DNA of 53,758 nucleotides from Vicinamibacterales bacterium (GCA_023717525.1 JAMQPK010000130.1:1-53758); one strand, 5' to 3'. Counted from the stretch's first letter, positions 26,278 to 35,283 are shown. Notes: generated by a model from the sequence alone, not told the origin. Numbers and translations: made by a program.

Positions 26278-26651
26278 TGCGGATCAAAACACGACAGGAT
26301 CGCCGGCAGCGCATCAAGTTCCGGCTGCGCAAGCGGATCGCAGGCAACGTGGAACGCCCTCGGCTGACCGTGTACCGCAGTCTGTCGCACATGTACGTGC
26401 AGGTGATCGACGACATGAGCGGCAAGACCCTGGCCTCGGCGGCGACCAACGAGCCGAAGCTGAAGTCGGGCCTTTCGGGTAAGACGAGCGGCGGCAACAT
26501 CGCCGGCGCGCAGTTCATCGGCAAAACCATCGCCGAGCGGCTGCTCGAAAAAGGGATCAAGAAAGTGGTGTTCGATCGCAACGGCTATCTGTACCACGGC
26601 CGAATTCAGGCCGTCGCCGACGCAGCTCGCAAAGCAGGACTGGAGTTCTAG
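26277..26651 (+). CDS. rplR: 50S ribosomal protein L18
   Basis: L18 binds 5S rRNA with L5 in the central protuberance. The 124 residues contain [39 protein letters not shown] and the C-terminal [20 protein letters not shown]. The start is the TAATG overlap with rplF. Confidence 0.98.
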   Translation: MRIKTRQDRRQRIKFRLRKRIAGNVERPRLTVYRSLSHMYVQVIDDMSGKTLASAATNEPKLKSGLSGKTSGGNIAGAQFIGKTIAERLLEKGIKKVVFDRNGYLYHGRIQAVADAARKAGLEF

Positions 26652-27178
26652 TGGGTATGCAGCGCATTCGTGAAAAAATCGACCCGGCGCAGTTCGACAT
26701 CAAAGACACCGTCGTGTCGATCAACCGCGTGACGAAGGTCGTCAAGGGCGGAAAGAACCTCAGCTTCAGCGCGCTCGTCGTGGTTGGCGACGGACATGGG
26801 GTTGTGGGATTTGGCGTCGGCAAGGCGAAAGAAGTGCCTTCGGCCATCAAGAAGGGCATCGAGTCGGCGAAGAAGGGGCTGATTCGGGTTCCGCTGCAGG
26901 GCACCACGATTCCTCACATGGTCGTCGGCAAGTTCGGCTCGGGGAGCGTGCTGCTGAAGCCCGCCCCCGATGGCACGGGCATCATCGCCGGCGGGGCTGT
27001 GCGCGCGGTGGTCGAGTCGGCGGGGCTGCAGAATGTGCTTACCAAGTCGCTGGGGTCCGCCAACCCGCACAACGTCGTGCGCGCCACATTCAATGGGTTG
27101 ATGTCGCTGAAGGATCCCGCCGCGGTCGCGCGTATGCGCGGCAAACAGTTGGAAGACTTCGGAATGGTCAAGGCGTAG
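26651..27178 (+). CDS. rpsE: 30S ribosomal protein S5
   Basis: S5 takes part in decoding accuracy and helps form the mRNA entry site. The 175 residues begin at GTG 26651, sharing one base with the rplR stop. Family motifs include [35 protein letters not shown] and [20 protein letters not shown]. Confidence 0.98.
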   Translation: MGMQRIREKIDPAQFDIKDTVVSINRVTKVVKGGKNLSFSALVVVGDGHGVVGFGVGKAKEVPSAIKKGIESAKKGLIRVPLQGTTIPHMVVGKFGSGSVLLKPAPDGTGIIAGGAVRAVVESAGLQNVLTKSLGSANPHNVVRATFNGLMSLKDPAAVARMRGKQLEDFGMVKA

Positions 27179-27399
27179 TGATGGCGAAGACAACGAAAAA
27201 GAAGAGCGCGGCCAACGCCAAACGGCTGAAAGTGACGCTGGTGAAGAGCACCATCGGCTTCGACAACAAGCAGTGGCTCGTGGTCGAGAGCCTCGGCCTG
27301 CGACGGCTGAATCACTCGATTGAGGTCGCAGACACGCCGGCCGTGCGCGGCATGATTCACAAAGTTCGTCATCTGGTTACAGTGGCGAGTGACAAGTGA
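27178..27399 (+). CDS. rpmD: 50S ribosomal protein L30
   Basis: L30 is a small peripheral 50S protein. The product has 73 residues from GTG 27178, or 72 from ATG 27181. The usual length is about 60; the extra N-terminal residues (KTTKKKSAANAKR) are basic. The core is KVTLVKSTIGF and LGLRRLNHSIEVADTPAVRGMI. The last residues (ASDK) and the stop are encoded by a short GAGTGAC heptamer run that continues into the rplO start region. Confidence 0.95.
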   Translation: MMAKTTKKKSAANAKRLKVTLVKSTIGFDNKQWLVVESLGLRRLNHSIEVADTPAVRGMIHKVRHLVTVASDK

Positions 27400-27407
27400 T
27401 GAGTGAC
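27387..27407. repeat. Short heptamer run at the rpmD-rplO junction
   Basis: Three 7-base units (GAGTGAC, AAGTGAT, GAGTGAC) span the rpmD stop codon and the possible upstream rplO starts. It is one of the few arrays that enters coding sequence. Confidence 0.65.
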
Positions 27408-27413
27408 AAGCCT

Positions 27414-27857
27414 ATGAATCTCAGCAATCTCAAGCCGCCGAAGGGCGCCAAGCACTCGAAGAAGCGCGTTGGCCGAGGCCAAGGCTCGGGCCAGGGTACG
27501 CAGGCCGGACGCGGCCACAAGGGTGCGCAGTCGCGCTCTGGTTATAAGCGGAAGGTCGGATTCGAAGGCGGCCAGAATCCGCTGAAGCGGCGCATGCCGA
27601 AGCGCGGGTTCCACAATCCGTTCAGCATCGAGTACGCCGTGGTGAATCTCGATTCGATCGCCGAGCGATTCGACAAGGGCACGGTCGTGACGCCCGAGCT
27701 GCTTCGCGAGATCGGGCTCGTCAAGGGGACTGCCGAGCGCGTGAAGGTGCTGGCGCGCGGCGAGATCGGCAAGGGTCTCACGATTAAGGCGCACAAGTTC
27801 AGCGGGAAGGCTGCGGAAAAGATCGCCGCGGCCGGCGGGTCCGCGGAAACTCTTTAG
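27414..27857 (+). CDS. rplO: 50S ribosomal protein L15
   Basis: L15 binds 23S rRNA late in 50S assembly. From ATG 27414 it has 147 residues, with the family N-terminus MNLSNLKPPKGAKHSKKRVG. Start codons at 27396 and 27399 would add up to six residues encoded by the heptamer run, and are less likely. The glycine-rich loop RGQGSGQGTQAGRGHKG is present. secY follows after 9 bases. Confidence 0.97.
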   Translation: MNLSNLKPPKGAKHSKKRVGRGQGSGQGTQAGRGHKGAQSRSGYKRKVGFEGGQNPLKRRMPKRGFHNPFSIEYAVVNLDSIAERFDKGTVVTPELLREIGLVKGTAERVKVLARGEIGKGLTIKAHKFSGKAAEKIAAAGGSAETL

Positions 27858-27866
27858 GGCAGAACA

Positions 27867-29264
27867 ATGGCCGTAGACAGCGTCAAGAATCTGTTCGCCG
27901 TCGCCGAGCTGCGCAAGCGCGTACTGTTCACGCTTGGACTGCTGATCGTCTATCGCATCGGCGGACACATCCCGACGCCGGGCGTCAACAGCCAGGCGAT
28001 CGCGCTGATGGCCGAACAGGCCCGCAACACCATGTTCGGCCTCTACGACATGTTCTCCGGGCAGAACCTGTCGAAGATGACGATCTTCGCGCTCGGCATC
28101 ATGCCGTACATCAGCGCGTCGATCATCCTTCAGCTGCTGACAGTGGTCTGGCCGTACCTCGAGCGCCTGTCGAAGGAAGGCGAGCTCGGGCGCCGGAAGA
28201 TTACCCAGTACACGCGCTACGGCACGATTGTGCTGAGCGTCGTACAGGCATTGGGCATCGCGATCTGGCTCGAGCGCCAGACGCAGATTGCCGGAGGGCT
28301 GCCGCTCGTCTACAACCCCGGCTGGGGCTTCCGGTTCCTGACGGTGCTGACGCTGACGACGGGGACGACGCTCATCATGTGGCTCGGCGAACAGATCACC
28401 GAGCGGGGCATCGGCAACGGCATGTCCCTCATCATCTATGCGGGCATCGTCGTGAACTTCCCGCGCGCGATCATTGCGACGTTCGATCAGCTGCGCACGG
28501 GGCAGATCGGGCTCATTCGCATCATTCTGCTCATCGCCGTGATGGTTCTGGTCGTGGCGGCGATCATCTTTGTCGAGCGCGGAAGCCGGCGTGTCACGGT
28601 TCAGTACGCCAAGCGCGTCGTCGGGCGCCGGATGTACGGCGGTGCAAGCACGCACATTCCGCTGAAGGTCAACACGGGCGGCGTCATTCCGGTGATCTTC
28701 GCCTCGTCGATTCTGGCGTTTCCTGCGACCATCGCGCAGATGCTGTCGAATCAGCCGGGAGGCTGGGCGGATCAGATCACGCAGCAGTTGTCGCTCGGGA
28801 TGCCGCTCTACAACCTGCTGTACGTCAGCGGGATCGTGTTCTTTGCGTACTTCTATACGGCGATCATCTTCAATCCGGATGACGTGGCCGAGAACATGCG
28901 GAAGTACGGCGGGTTCGTGCCGGGTATCAGGCCAGGCAAGCGGACGGCGGAGTATATCGACACCATACTGACGCGCATCACGCTGGCGGGCGCGATCTAT
29001 CTCGCTCTTATCGCCATCCTGCCAGAATTCCTGATTACGGGATTCAAGGTGGCGCCGATTCCGTTCATCGGCGAGCGGCTGGACGCGGTGCTGCCGCGGT
29101 TCATCACTGAAGGCATGGGCGTCCAGTTCTACTTCGGCGGCACGACGCTGCTGATTATCGTCGGCGTTGCGATGGATACGATCCAGCAGGTCGAGTCGCA
29201 GCTGATCATGCGGCATTACGACGGATTCATGAAGAAGACGCGGATCCGCGGCCGGCGAGCGTAG
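27867..29264 (+). CDS. secY: Protein translocase subunit SecY
   Basis: SecY forms the protein-conducting channel of the inner membrane with SecE and SecG. The 465-residue protein has ten predicted membrane spans. Family signatures are GGHIPTPGVN near the N-terminus, LGIMPYISASIILQLL, WLGEQITERGIGNGMSLIIY and, after span eight, GGFVPGIRPGKRT. It sits between rplO and adk as in most spc operons. The adk ATG follows the stop without a gap. Confidence 0.98.
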   Translation: MAVDSVKNLFAVAELRKRVLFTLGLLIVYRIGGHIPTPGVNSQAIALMAEQARNTMFGLYDMFSGQNLSKMTIFALGIMPYISASIILQLLTVVWPYLERLSKEGELGRRKITQYTRYGTIVLSVVQALGIAIWLERQTQIAGGLPLVYNPGWGFRFLTVLTLTTGTTLIMWLGEQITERGIGNGMSLIIYAGIVVNFPRAIIATFDQLRTGQIGLIRIILLIAVMVLVVAAIIFVERGSRRVTVQYAKRVVGRRMYGGASTHIPLKVNTGGVIPVIFASSILAFPATIAQMLSNQPGGWADQITQQLSLGMPLYNLLYVSGIVFFAYFYTAIIFNPDDVAENMRKYGGFVPGIRPGKRTAEYIDTILTRITLAGAIYLALIAILPEFLITGFKVAPIPFIGERLDAVLPRFITEGMGVQFYFGGTTLLIIVGVAMDTIQQVESQLIMRHYDGFMKKTRIRGRRA

Positions 29265-29930
29265 ATGGCGTTGAACGTCGTCATGCTGGGACCGCCGGCA
29301 TCGGGGAAGGGGACGCAGGCAGTTCGGTTGTCGAAGGCTCGTCGAATTCCGAAGATCTCCACGGGAGACATCCTGCGAGAGGCTGCGCAGACCGGAAGCG
29401 AGCTTGGCCTTCGCGCGAAAGCGCTGATGGATCGCGGCGAGCTGCTTGGCGACTCCGAGATGATTGGGATTGTGAAGGGACGCCTCGCCAGGCCTGATGC
29501 CGTGAGCGGCTTCATTCTGGACGGGTTTCCACGGACGGTGCCTCAGGCCCGGGAACTGGATGGCATGCCGCAGGGGGAGTCGCTGGTCGTAGTGGACCTC
29601 GCGGTCCCTGACGGCGAGTTGATTCGCCGCATGGAAGGGCGTCGCGTGTGCCGGACGTGCGCGGCGAATGCCGAGCCTGACGAAGGAAGTGCGGCGGCGT
29701 GCAGCCGCTGCGGCGGCGAGATGGTGACCAGGGCCGACGACGGCGATGCAGACGTGCGGCAGCATCGCCTGGAGGTCTACGCGCGAGAGAGCAAGCCGCT
29801 CCTCGACTACTACCGGGGTCGGGCGACGTTCCGATCGATTAACGGCGCGCAATCGCCGGATCGCGTGGCAGCCGAACTTATGGCGGAGATCGATGGCATG
29901 GTGCCGGTCAATACGAGGCGAGCGCAATGA
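29265..29930 (+). CDS. adk: Adenylate kinase, zinc-LID type
   Basis: This enzyme balances AMP, ADP and ATP. The 221-residue product has the P-loop GPPASGKGT (9-17), STGDILR and the FILDGFPRT core. The LID domain carries four cysteines (129, 132, 146 and 149), the zinc-stabilised version typical of many non-proteobacteria. The stop overlaps the map start as ATGA. Confidence 0.97.
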   Translation: MALNVVMLGPPASGKGTQAVRLSKARRIPKISTGDILREAAQTGSELGLRAKALMDRGELLGDSEMIGIVKGRLARPDAVSGFILDGFPRTVPQARELDGMPQGESLVVVDLAVPDGELIRRMEGRRVCRTCAANAEPDEGSAAACSRCGGEMVTRADDGDADVRQHRLEVYARESKPLLDYYRGRATFRSINGAQSPDRVAAELMAEIDGMVPVNTRRAQ

Positions 29931-30730
29931 TTGTGTGCAGGTCGGCGTCGGAGCTGCGCCGGCTCAGAGAGGCGAACCAGCTGGTGGGCCGCGTGCTCGA
30001 CGTCGTGCGAGAGGCCGTCGCGCCAGGCATCACGACAGCCGAACTCGACGCGCTGGCGGAGCGCGAGATTCGCGCCGGAGGCGCGGAGCCCGCGTTCAAG
30101 GGATACAAGGGGTATCCGGCGACGATTTGTGCATCGGTGAACGAGCAGGTCGTCCACGGTATTCCGTCGCCGAAGACAGTATTGAAAGAGGGCGACATCA
30201 TCTCGATCGATCTCGGCGCCCTGCTCGACGGGTTCTACGGGGATTCGGCCGTGACGGTCGGCGTCGGGACAATCTCTCCGAAGGCGGCAGAGTTGCTTCG
30301 CGTGACGGAAGAGTCGCTGTGGAAGGGCATCGATGCCGTCCGCCCCGGCGCGCGAGTGTCAGACATCGGCCACGCCGTGCAGGTGCACGTCGAGCTCTTC
30401 GGGTTTTCGGTTGTCAGGGAGTTTGTCGGGCACGGCATCGGGTCGGAGCTGCACGAAGAGCCGCAGATTCCGAACTATGGCGACCCGGGACGAGGTCCCA
30501 GGCTGGCTGAAGGAATGGTCCTCGCGATCGAGCCGATGGTGAACGCGGGGGCCGCCGGCGTGAAGGTGTTGCAGGACGGGTGGACGGCGGTCACGTCGGA
30601 TCGCAGCCTGTCGGCGCACTTCGAGCACACAGTGGCAGTAACGTCGGACGGCGTCGAAGTGTTGTCGCGCCCGACAGCGAAGGAACCAACAGATGAAGGT
30701 ACGAGCATCGGTCAAGCGCATTTGCGATAA
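29927..30730 (+). CDS. map: Methionine aminopeptidase type I
   Basis: MetAP removes the first methionine from new proteins. All five metal ligands are visible: Asp95 (SIDLG), Asp106 (YGDSAVT), His169 (GHGIG), Glu202 (AIEPM) and Glu233 (FEHTV). At 267 residues it is about 15 longer at the C-terminus than usual. The last codons run into rpmJ in another frame, so the tail [13 protein letters not shown] is encoded by overlapping DNA. It overlaps adk at its start. infA, often the next gene, is absent. Confidence 0.97.
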   Translation: MIVCRSASELRRLREANQLVGRVLDVVREAVAPGITTAELDALAEREIRAGGAEPAFKGYKGYPATICASVNEQVVHGIPSPKTVLKEGDIISIDLGALLDGFYGDSAVTVGVGTISPKAAELLRVTEESLWKGIDAVRPGARVSDIGHAVQVHVELFGFSVVREFVGHGIGSELHEEPQIPNYGDPGRGPRLAEGMVLAIEPMVNAGAAGVKVLQDGWTAVTSDRSLSAHFEHTVAVTSDGVEVLSRPTAKEPTDEGTSIGQAHLR

Positions 30731-30806
30731 GTGCAAAGTCATCCGCCGCCGCGGGGTGGTTCGGGTGATCTGCACGAATCAGAAGCACAAGCAGCGGCAA
30801 GGATAA
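30693..30806 (+). CDS. rpmJ: 50S ribosomal protein L36, zinc-binding type
   Basis: This 37-residue protein starts [16 protein letters not shown] and ends HKQRQG. The zinc ligands are Cys11, Cys14, Cys27 and His32. It starts 38 bases before the map stop in a different frame, preceded by GAAGGAACC, so its ribosome site and first 12 codons lie inside map. L36 helps 50S maturation near the factor-binding region. Confidence 0.95.
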   Translation: MKVRASVKRICDKCKVIRRRGVVRVICTNQKHKQRQG

Positions 30807-30809
30807 TCA

Positions 30810-30880
30810 GGTCCTTGGTCCTTCGTCCTTGGTCCTTGGTCCCAGTGGACCAGGAACGAAGGACAAAGGACGAGAGACCC
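30810..30880. repeat. Heptamer repeat hairpin, GGTCCTT family
   Basis: Left-arm units are GGTCCTT (three copies), CGTCCTT and GGTCCCA. The right arm is built of GTGGACC, AAGGACA, AAGGACG and relatives. It is the same family as the array at 15785, 15 kb away. It lies between rpmJ and rpsM. Confidence 0.88.
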
Positions 30881-30897
30881 AGGAGCGAAGAGAGTTT

Positions 30898-31272
30898 ATG
30901 GCACGTATAGCAGGCGTCGATCTTCCCCGGACCAAGCGCGTGGAAATCGGTCTCACCTACATCTACGGGATTGGGAGGCATCGGTCGGGCACCATCCTTG
31001 CGGACGCGGGGGTCAGCCCCGACATCCGCGTGAAGGATCTGTCGGAAGACGATGTGAGGAAGATCAGCCGCGTCATCGAAGAACAGGGCGGCGTGGAAGG
31101 CGATCTCCGCAAGGAGATCTCGATGAACATCAAGCGGCTGATGGAAATCGGCAGCTACCGGGGCGGACGGCATCGCCGCTCGCTGCCGGTCCGGGGTCAG
31201 CGGACGCGGACCAACGCGAGGACGCGCAAAGGACCGCGCAAGGGCGCGATTGCGAAGAAGAAGGTGGAGTAA
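30898..31272 (+). CDS. rpsM: 30S ribosomal protein S13
   Basis: S13 is in the 30S head and bridges to L5. The 124 residues begin [20 protein letters not shown]. They include [10 protein letters not shown] and the basic tail [18 protein letters not shown]. The ATG at 30898 is used; an earlier in-frame start would translate the repeat array. Confidence 0.98.
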   Translation: MARIAGVDLPRTKRVEIGLTYIYGIGRHRSGTILADAGVSPDIRVKDLSEDDVRKISRVIEEQGGVEGDLRKEISMNIKRLMEIGSYRGGRHRRSLPVRGQRTRTNARTRKGPRKGAIAKKKVE

Positions 31273-31725
31273 ATGGCTAAGGCAGACGCAGAAGGCGCTG
31301 GCGGCGCCGCACCGGAAAAAGGTGAGAAGGGCGCGCGAAAGCCCCGCAAGACGTTCAAGAAGCGGGGCGAAAAGCGGGTCGTGCACAGCGGCTACGCGCA
31401 CATCCACGCGTCGTTCAACAATACGATGATCACGATTACCGACACCGAGGGGAACGTCATCGCCTGGTCGAGCGCCGGCGGCGTCGGATTCAAGGGCTCG
31501 CGCAAGGGCACGCCGTTCGCGGCGACGCAGGCGGCGATTGCCGCCGGCAACGTCGCCAAAACCGTGGGGCTGCGGTCGGTGGAGGTGCGCGTCAAGGGGC
31601 CGGGATCCGGGAGAGAGTCGGCGATCCGCGCGCTGCAGACGATTGGCATCGAAGTGAAATCGATTCGCGACGTCACGCCGATTCCGCACAACGGGTGCCG
31701 GCCGCCCAAACGACGCCGGGTGTAG
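31273..31725 (+). CDS. rpsK: 30S ribosomal protein S11
   Basis: S11 forms part of the platform near the E site. The core ([48 protein letters not shown]) is standard. The first 30 or so residues are an Ala/Gly/Lys-rich extension, giving 150 residues instead of about 129. The ATG follows the rpsM stop directly. Confidence 0.98.
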   Translation: MAKADAEGAGGAAPEKGEKGARKPRKTFKKRGEKRVVHSGYAHIHASFNNTMITITDTEGNVIAWSSAGGVGFKGSRKGTPFAATQAAIAAGNVAKTVGLRSVEVRVKGPGSGRESAIRALQTIGIEVKSIRDVTPIPHNGCRPPKRRRV

Positions 31726-31782
31726 CTGGACATTGAAGATTGAAGATTGGTGCATTGAAGCATTAGGGCTTTGAGGATTAAA
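31726..31782. repeat. Heptamer array, ATTGAAG family
   Basis: Units ATTGAAG, ATTGAAG, ATTGGTG, CATTGAA and GCATTAG follow the rpsK stop. The first 17 bases, CTGGACATTGAAGATTG, are identical to 37517-37533, where they form a hairpin at another gene end. A complementary arm is not evident here. Confidence 0.8.
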
Positions 31783-31784
31783 GA

Positions 31785-32414
31785 ATGGCGAGATATGTAG
31801 GTCCGGTGTGCCGGCTCTGCCGGCGAGAAGGGATGAAGCTCTTCCTGAAGGGAGAGCGCTGCTACACCGAGAAGTGCGCGATCGAGAAGCGCAACTTTCC
31901 GCCGGGACAGCACGGCAAGACGCGCAAAGCCAAGCTCGTTGGCTACGGCGTCCAGCTGCGCGAGAAGCAGAAGGTGAAGCGCATCTACGGCGTGCTCGAA
32001 GATCAGTTCCGCGGCTACTTCGAGTCGGCCGATCGCCAGCGGGGCATCACGGGCGAAACGCTGCTGCAGCTGCTCGAGCGGCGGCTCGACAACGTGATCT
32101 ACCGGCTCGGCCTCGCGACGTCGCGGCCGCAAGCGCGGCAGCTCGTCCGTCATGGGCATTTTCTGGTGAACGGACGGAAGGTCGACGTGCCGTCCTATTC
32201 GGTGCGCATCGGCGAGGTGATTACCGTGCGTGAGACGAGCAAGCAGACGCCCTCGATTCAGCACGCGATCGAAGAAGTGAAGGGACGCGGCATCCCCGAG
32301 TGGTTGTCGTTCGACCCAGCCAGCATGGCTGGCCGCGTCGCGTCGCTGCCGACGCGCGAGCAGATCAATCTGCCCGTGCAGGAGCAGCTGATCGTGGAGC
32401 TGTACTCCAAGTAA
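31785..32414 (+). CDS. rpsD: 30S ribosomal protein S4, Cys4 type
   Basis: S4 nucleates 30S assembly and contributes to decoding fidelity. The 209 residues have an N-terminal zinc knot (Cys9, Cys12, Cys26, Cys31), the S4 RNA-binding domain ([35 protein letters not shown]) and the family C-terminus [13 protein letters not shown]. Confidence 0.98.
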   Translation: MARYVGPVCRLCRREGMKLFLKGERCYTEKCAIEKRNFPPGQHGKTRKAKLVGYGVQLREKQKVKRIYGVLEDQFRGYFESADRQRGITGETLLQLLERRLDNVIYRLGLATSRPQARQLVRHGHFLVNGRKVDVPSYSVRIGEVITVRETSKQTPSIQHAIEEVKGRGIPEWLSFDPASMAGRVASLPTREQINLPVQEQLIVELYSK

Positions 32415-32456
32415 GAAGTGGGAAGTAGGAAGTAGGAAGTAGGAAGTAAGAAGTAG
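32415..32456. repeat. Direct heptamer array, GAAGTAR family
   Basis: Six 7-base units (GAAGTGG, GAAGTAG, GAAGTAA) begin at the base after the rpsD stop. It is the same family and orientation as the array after rpsN, again without a complementary arm and again followed by a GC-rich palindromic stretch. Confidence 0.92.
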
Positions 32457-32459
32457 CCC

Positions 32460-32540
32460 AGTCATCGGCCCGCAGCCTTACAGACCTGCGGCGGGAGGCC
32501 GGTGATCACACTTGCAGGTCTGGAGGCCGGAAGGCCCGTG
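32460..32540. repeat. GC-rich palindromic element before rpoA
   Basis: CAGACCTGC (32481-32489) pairs perfectly with GCAGGTCTG (32514-32522), with further GGCC pairing outside and inside. It follows the GAAGTAR array, as the GC-rich element at 25206 does. Confidence 0.6.
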
Positions 32541-32555
32541 GGAAGGACATAAGAG

Positions 32556-33536
32556 ATGTTGTGGAAAGGTTTTCAGCGCCCAAAGCGCCTCGAGTTCGAG
32601 CGGGAAACGTTGACGGATCGCTTCGGCCGGTTCTACGCGCAGCCGTTCGAGCGCGGCTTCGGAACCACCATCGGCAACGCCCTTCGGCGTGTGCTGCTGT
32701 CGTCGGTTGAGGGGGCGGCGGTGACGGCGGTGAAGATTGATGGCGTGCTGCACGAGTTCTCGCCGATTCCTGGCGTGGTCGAGGATGCGACCGACATCAT
32801 CCTCAACATCAAGCAGGTGCCCCTGAAGATGCACACCGACACGACCAAGACGCTGTACCTGCGGGTCGAGAAGGCTGGCGAAGTGAAGGCTCGCGACATC
32901 CAGACCGACGCCGACGTCGAGATCCTGGAGCCGGACGCCAGAATCGCGACCGTGGCCGAGGGCGGCAAGCTGCACATGGAAATGCGCGTGAAGCGCGGTC
33001 GCGGCTACATTTCGGCCGACAAGAATTTCGACGAAGATCTCGGCATCGGCTGGATCCCGATCGACTCCGTGCACTCGCCGGTCAAGAAAGTGAACTACCT
33101 GGTCGAGGCGGCTCGTCTCGGGCAGACCACCGACTATGACAAGCTCACGGTCGACATCTGGACCAACGGGTCGGTGACGCCGCGTGACGCCATTTCGTTG
33201 TCGGCGAAGCTCGTGCGCGATCACCTGAATATCTTCATCAACCTCGACGAGGCCGCCGATGAGCAGGCCGACGCGCAGGTCGAGCAGACACAGACCGGAT
33301 CGCTGAACGAGAACCTCGACAAGAGCGTCGAAGAGCTCGAGCTGTCGGTGCGTTCGTACAACTGCCTGAAGAACGCGAACATCAGAACGATCCGGGAGCT
33401 CGTGCAGAAGACCGAAGGCGAGATGTTGAAGACGAAGAATTTCGGGCGCAAATCGCTCAACGAGATCAAAGAGATTCTGCACAGCATGAATCTTGGTCTC
33501 GGCATGCGCCTCGATCAGCCCGCGAGGGCTGAATAA
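32556..33536 (+). CDS. rpoA: RNA polymerase alpha subunit
   Basis: Alpha dimerises to start RNA polymerase assembly. Its C-terminal domain binds UP elements and activators. The 326 residues include the N-terminal assembly motif [16 protein letters not shown], a linker at about 235-255, and the C-terminal domain with the helix-hairpin-helix [25 protein letters not shown] lies upstream of the ATG. Confidence 0.98.
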   Translation: MLWKGFQRPKRLEFERETLTDRFGRFYAQPFERGFGTTIGNALRRVLLSSVEGAAVTAVKIDGVLHEFSPIPGVVEDATDIILNIKQVPLKMHTDTTKTLYLRVEKAGEVKARDIQTDADVEILEPDARIATVAEGGKLHMEMRVKRGRGYISADKNFDEDLGIGWIPIDSVHSPVKKVNYLVEAARLGQTTDYDKLTVDIWTNGSVTPRDAISLSAKLVRDHLNIFINLDEAADEQADAQVEQTQTGSLNENLDKSVEELELSVRSYNCLKNANIRTIRELVQKTEGEMLKTKNFGRKSLNEIKEILHSMNLGLGMRLDQPARAE

Positions 33537-33538
33537 CA

Positions 33539-33619
33539 GAAACTGGAAACTGGGAACTGGAAACTAGAAAGTACGTTGTGAAGTTACTTTCCAGTTTTTA
33601 GTTTCCAGTTTCAAGTTGC
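33539..33619. repeat. Heptamer repeat hairpin, GAAACTG family
   Basis: The left arm has five units (GAAACTG twice, GGAACTG, GAAACTA, GAAAGTA) at 33539-33573. An 11-base turn follows, then five complementary units (TACTTTC, CAGTTTT, TAGTTTC, CAGTTTC, AAGTTGC) at 33585-33619. The unit CAGTTTC is close to the TCAGTTN family. It lies between rpoA and rplQ. Confidence 0.9.
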
Positions 33620-33632
33620 CAGGATCACCCAT

Positions 33633-34220
33633 ATGCGGCATCGAGTCGGACATCGAAAACTGGGACGCGTCACCGAGCATCGCATCGCGATGCTGCGCAA
33701 TCAGGCCACAGCGCTGATTCGCTACGAGCACATCGAGACGACGGTGGCGAAGGCCAAGGAGCTGCGGCCGTTCGTCGAGCGCCTCATTACCATCGCCAAG
33801 CGGGGCGTCGCGTCCGGCGAGGCCAATGGCCGGCTGCTGAACGCACGGCGGCTCGTTGGCGTGGAGCTGCAGGATCGCGACGTCGTCGGGAAGCTGTTCG
33901 AGACGATTGCGCCGAGATTCGCAGAGCGGCCAGGCGGCTACACGAGAATTCTGCGGCTTGGCTACCGGCGCGGTGACAGCGCAGAGATCGCGCAGCTCGA
34001 GCTCATCGGAAGCGAGTTCGATCCCAAAGCCTCTCCGAAGGAGACCAAGGCGGCGGCGGCGCCGAAACCGAAGAGCGGTGTGGGCGGCAGACTGCGCGCG
34101 GCGGCGGACAGGCTTCGCGGCAAGAAGGACGCCGACGAGGTTGACGCACAGAAGGCGTCACGCGGCGGCCAGACAAAAGGCCGCGCGGCCAAGAGAACGA
34201 CTCCGCAAAAGGCAGGCTAG
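33633..34220 (+). CDS. rplQ: 50S ribosomal protein L17 with long basic tail
   Basis: L17 is near the tunnel exit. Residues 1-130 match the family (MRHRVGHRKLGRVTEHRIAM, ATALIRYEHIETTVAKAKELRP). Residues about 131-195 are an added Lys/Ala/Arg-rich tail (PKSGVGGRLRAAADRLRGKK), over 60 residues beyond the common length. It is the last gene of the superoperon. Confidence 0.97.
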   Translation: MRHRVGHRKLGRVTEHRIAMLRNQATALIRYEHIETTVAKAKELRPFVERLITIAKRGVASGEANGRLLNARRLVGVELQDRDVVGKLFETIAPRFAERPGGYTRILRLGYRRGDSAEIAQLELIGSEFDPKASPKETKAAAAPKPKSGVGGRLRAAADRLRGKKDADEVDAQKASRGGQTKGRAAKRTTPQKAG

Positions 34221-34231
34221 GCGGGGGCTCG

Positions 34232-34303
34232 ATTTGAAATCTGAAATTTGAAATTTGAAATCTCAACTTTGAGATTTCAAATTTCAAATTTCAGATTTCA
34301 AAT
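34232..34303. repeat. Perfect 35-bp palindrome made of ATTTGAA heptamers
   Basis: The left arm (34232-34266) is five units: ATTTGAA, ATCTGAA, ATTTGAA twice and ATCTCAA. The right arm (34269-34303) is its exact reverse complement over 35 bases, with two bases between. It lies between the convergent ends of rplQ and the NIPSNAP gene, and its AT content is far above the surroundings. Confidence 0.95.
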
Positions 34304-34315
34304 TCAGAGTCGCCC

Positions 34316-34774
34316 CTACTTCATCGGCGAGTAGTCCGTAGCGCTCATGAAGATGGCCTCGACGGTCACACCAATATTCAGTTCCGTTCGGACCTTCGCC
34401 CATTCCGGATCCGCCTGGAACGCCGCCCACGACGCATCCCTCGCCGCACGGTCTTTGTAAGCCATCAGATAAATCAGCGCATTCGGCTTGTTCGTCGGAT
34501 GCCAGAAGCCGACGATCGTCATGCCGTGCTTCACGAAGAGCCGATTGGTATGCTCGCGGAAGCGCCGGTGCAGCAGGTCGAGGTCGCCTGGGCCCTCTGG
34601 GCGAACCGTATAGGTGCGAAGCTCGAAGCACCGCGAGTCGGCCGTGACGTTCTTGACACCGGTCAAACCGGGACCACATGGCGGCGGAGGCGCCGCAGGG
34701 GGTTGTGGAGCGGGAGCCTGGGCGAAACTCGGGGCGGTCAGGGCCAGCACAGCCATGGCTAGGATCAATTTCAT
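34316..34774 (-). CDS. Secreted NIPSNAP family protein
   Basis: This 152-residue protein has a signal peptide (about residues 1-18) and a Pro-rich spacer. The rest is a ferredoxin-like NIPSNAP domain: CFELRTYTVRPEG, RFREHTNRLFVKHGMTIVGFW, NALIYLMAYKDRAARDASWAAF and DPEWAKVRTE. Bacterial members are common in Acidobacteriota and their role is unknown. A strong AGGAGGG lies before the ATG. It diverges from the secreted protein at 34885. Confidence 0.88.
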   Translation of the reverse strand: MKLILAMAVLALTAPSFAQAPAPQPPAAPPPPCGPGLTGVKNVTADSRCFELRTYTVRPEGPGDLDLLHRRFREHTNRLFVKHGMTIVGFWHPTNKPNALIYLMAYKDRAARDASWAAFQADPEWAKVRTELNIGVTVEAIFMSATDYSPMK

Positions 34775-34884
34775 CGAACCCTCCTGTAAAGGCGCGAGTC
34801 TAACACGTCTTGACAGTGGACATTTCGAGGGCGTATAACCGCAACTATCAGTTAACTCAGTACTTCTGGGAGGTCAGCCAGGCG

Positions 34885-35283
34885 ATGCCGAAGACGATCG
34901 TCGCGGGTTTTGCGGGGGTTGTGCTGTGTGTCGCAACCGCGCTCGCGCAGGGACCGATAACCAACAGGATGGCGCCCACCACCTTCCGTGGGGTCATCGT
35001 CGAAGTCTCGTGCTTCCGGCAGCAAGGGGCCGCGACTGTCAGCTCGCCGGAACAGATTGGCTGCGCCAAGAAACGGGTGGCCGAAAGCGGCAGGCTCGGC
35101 ATTCTGACCGAAGGCGACGGCCTCTTTCAGATTACGGGAGGCTTTGCCGAGAACAAGTACGCCAAACTCACTGCCTTCATTGGGAAGAGCGTCGACGCGA
35201 GCGGTGCCGAAGTCGTGATCTCGAACAACTACGACTACAAATCATTTGAAGTATCCAAGGTCGTTCCTGCGAAAAAGAACTGA
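34885..35283 (+). CDS. Small secreted protein of unknown function
   Basis: From ATG 34885 the product has 132 residues: a signal peptide (MPKTIVAGFAGVVLCVATALAQ), then a compact, mostly beta domain with two cysteines (VEVSCFRQQG and QIGCAKKR) that could form a disulfide. An upstream frame from 34810 adds residues without signal character. GGAGGT lies about 11 bases upstream. It precedes the heme/copper protein by 25 bases and is probably in the same operon. The family is not recognised. Confidence 0.72.
   Translation: MPKTIVAGFAGVVLCVATALAQGPITNRMAPTTFRGVIVEVSCFRQQGAATVSSPEQIGCAKKRVAESGRLGILTEGDGLFQITGGFAENKYAKLTAFIGKSVDASGAEVVISNNYDYKSFEVSKVVPAKKN

Noticed and set aside
27369-29927. Minus-strand open frame of about 850 codons opposite secY and adk
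   Set aside because: It is fully antisense to three recognised genes, has an Arg/His/Asp-rich composition typical of GC-rich antisense frames, and shows no domain.
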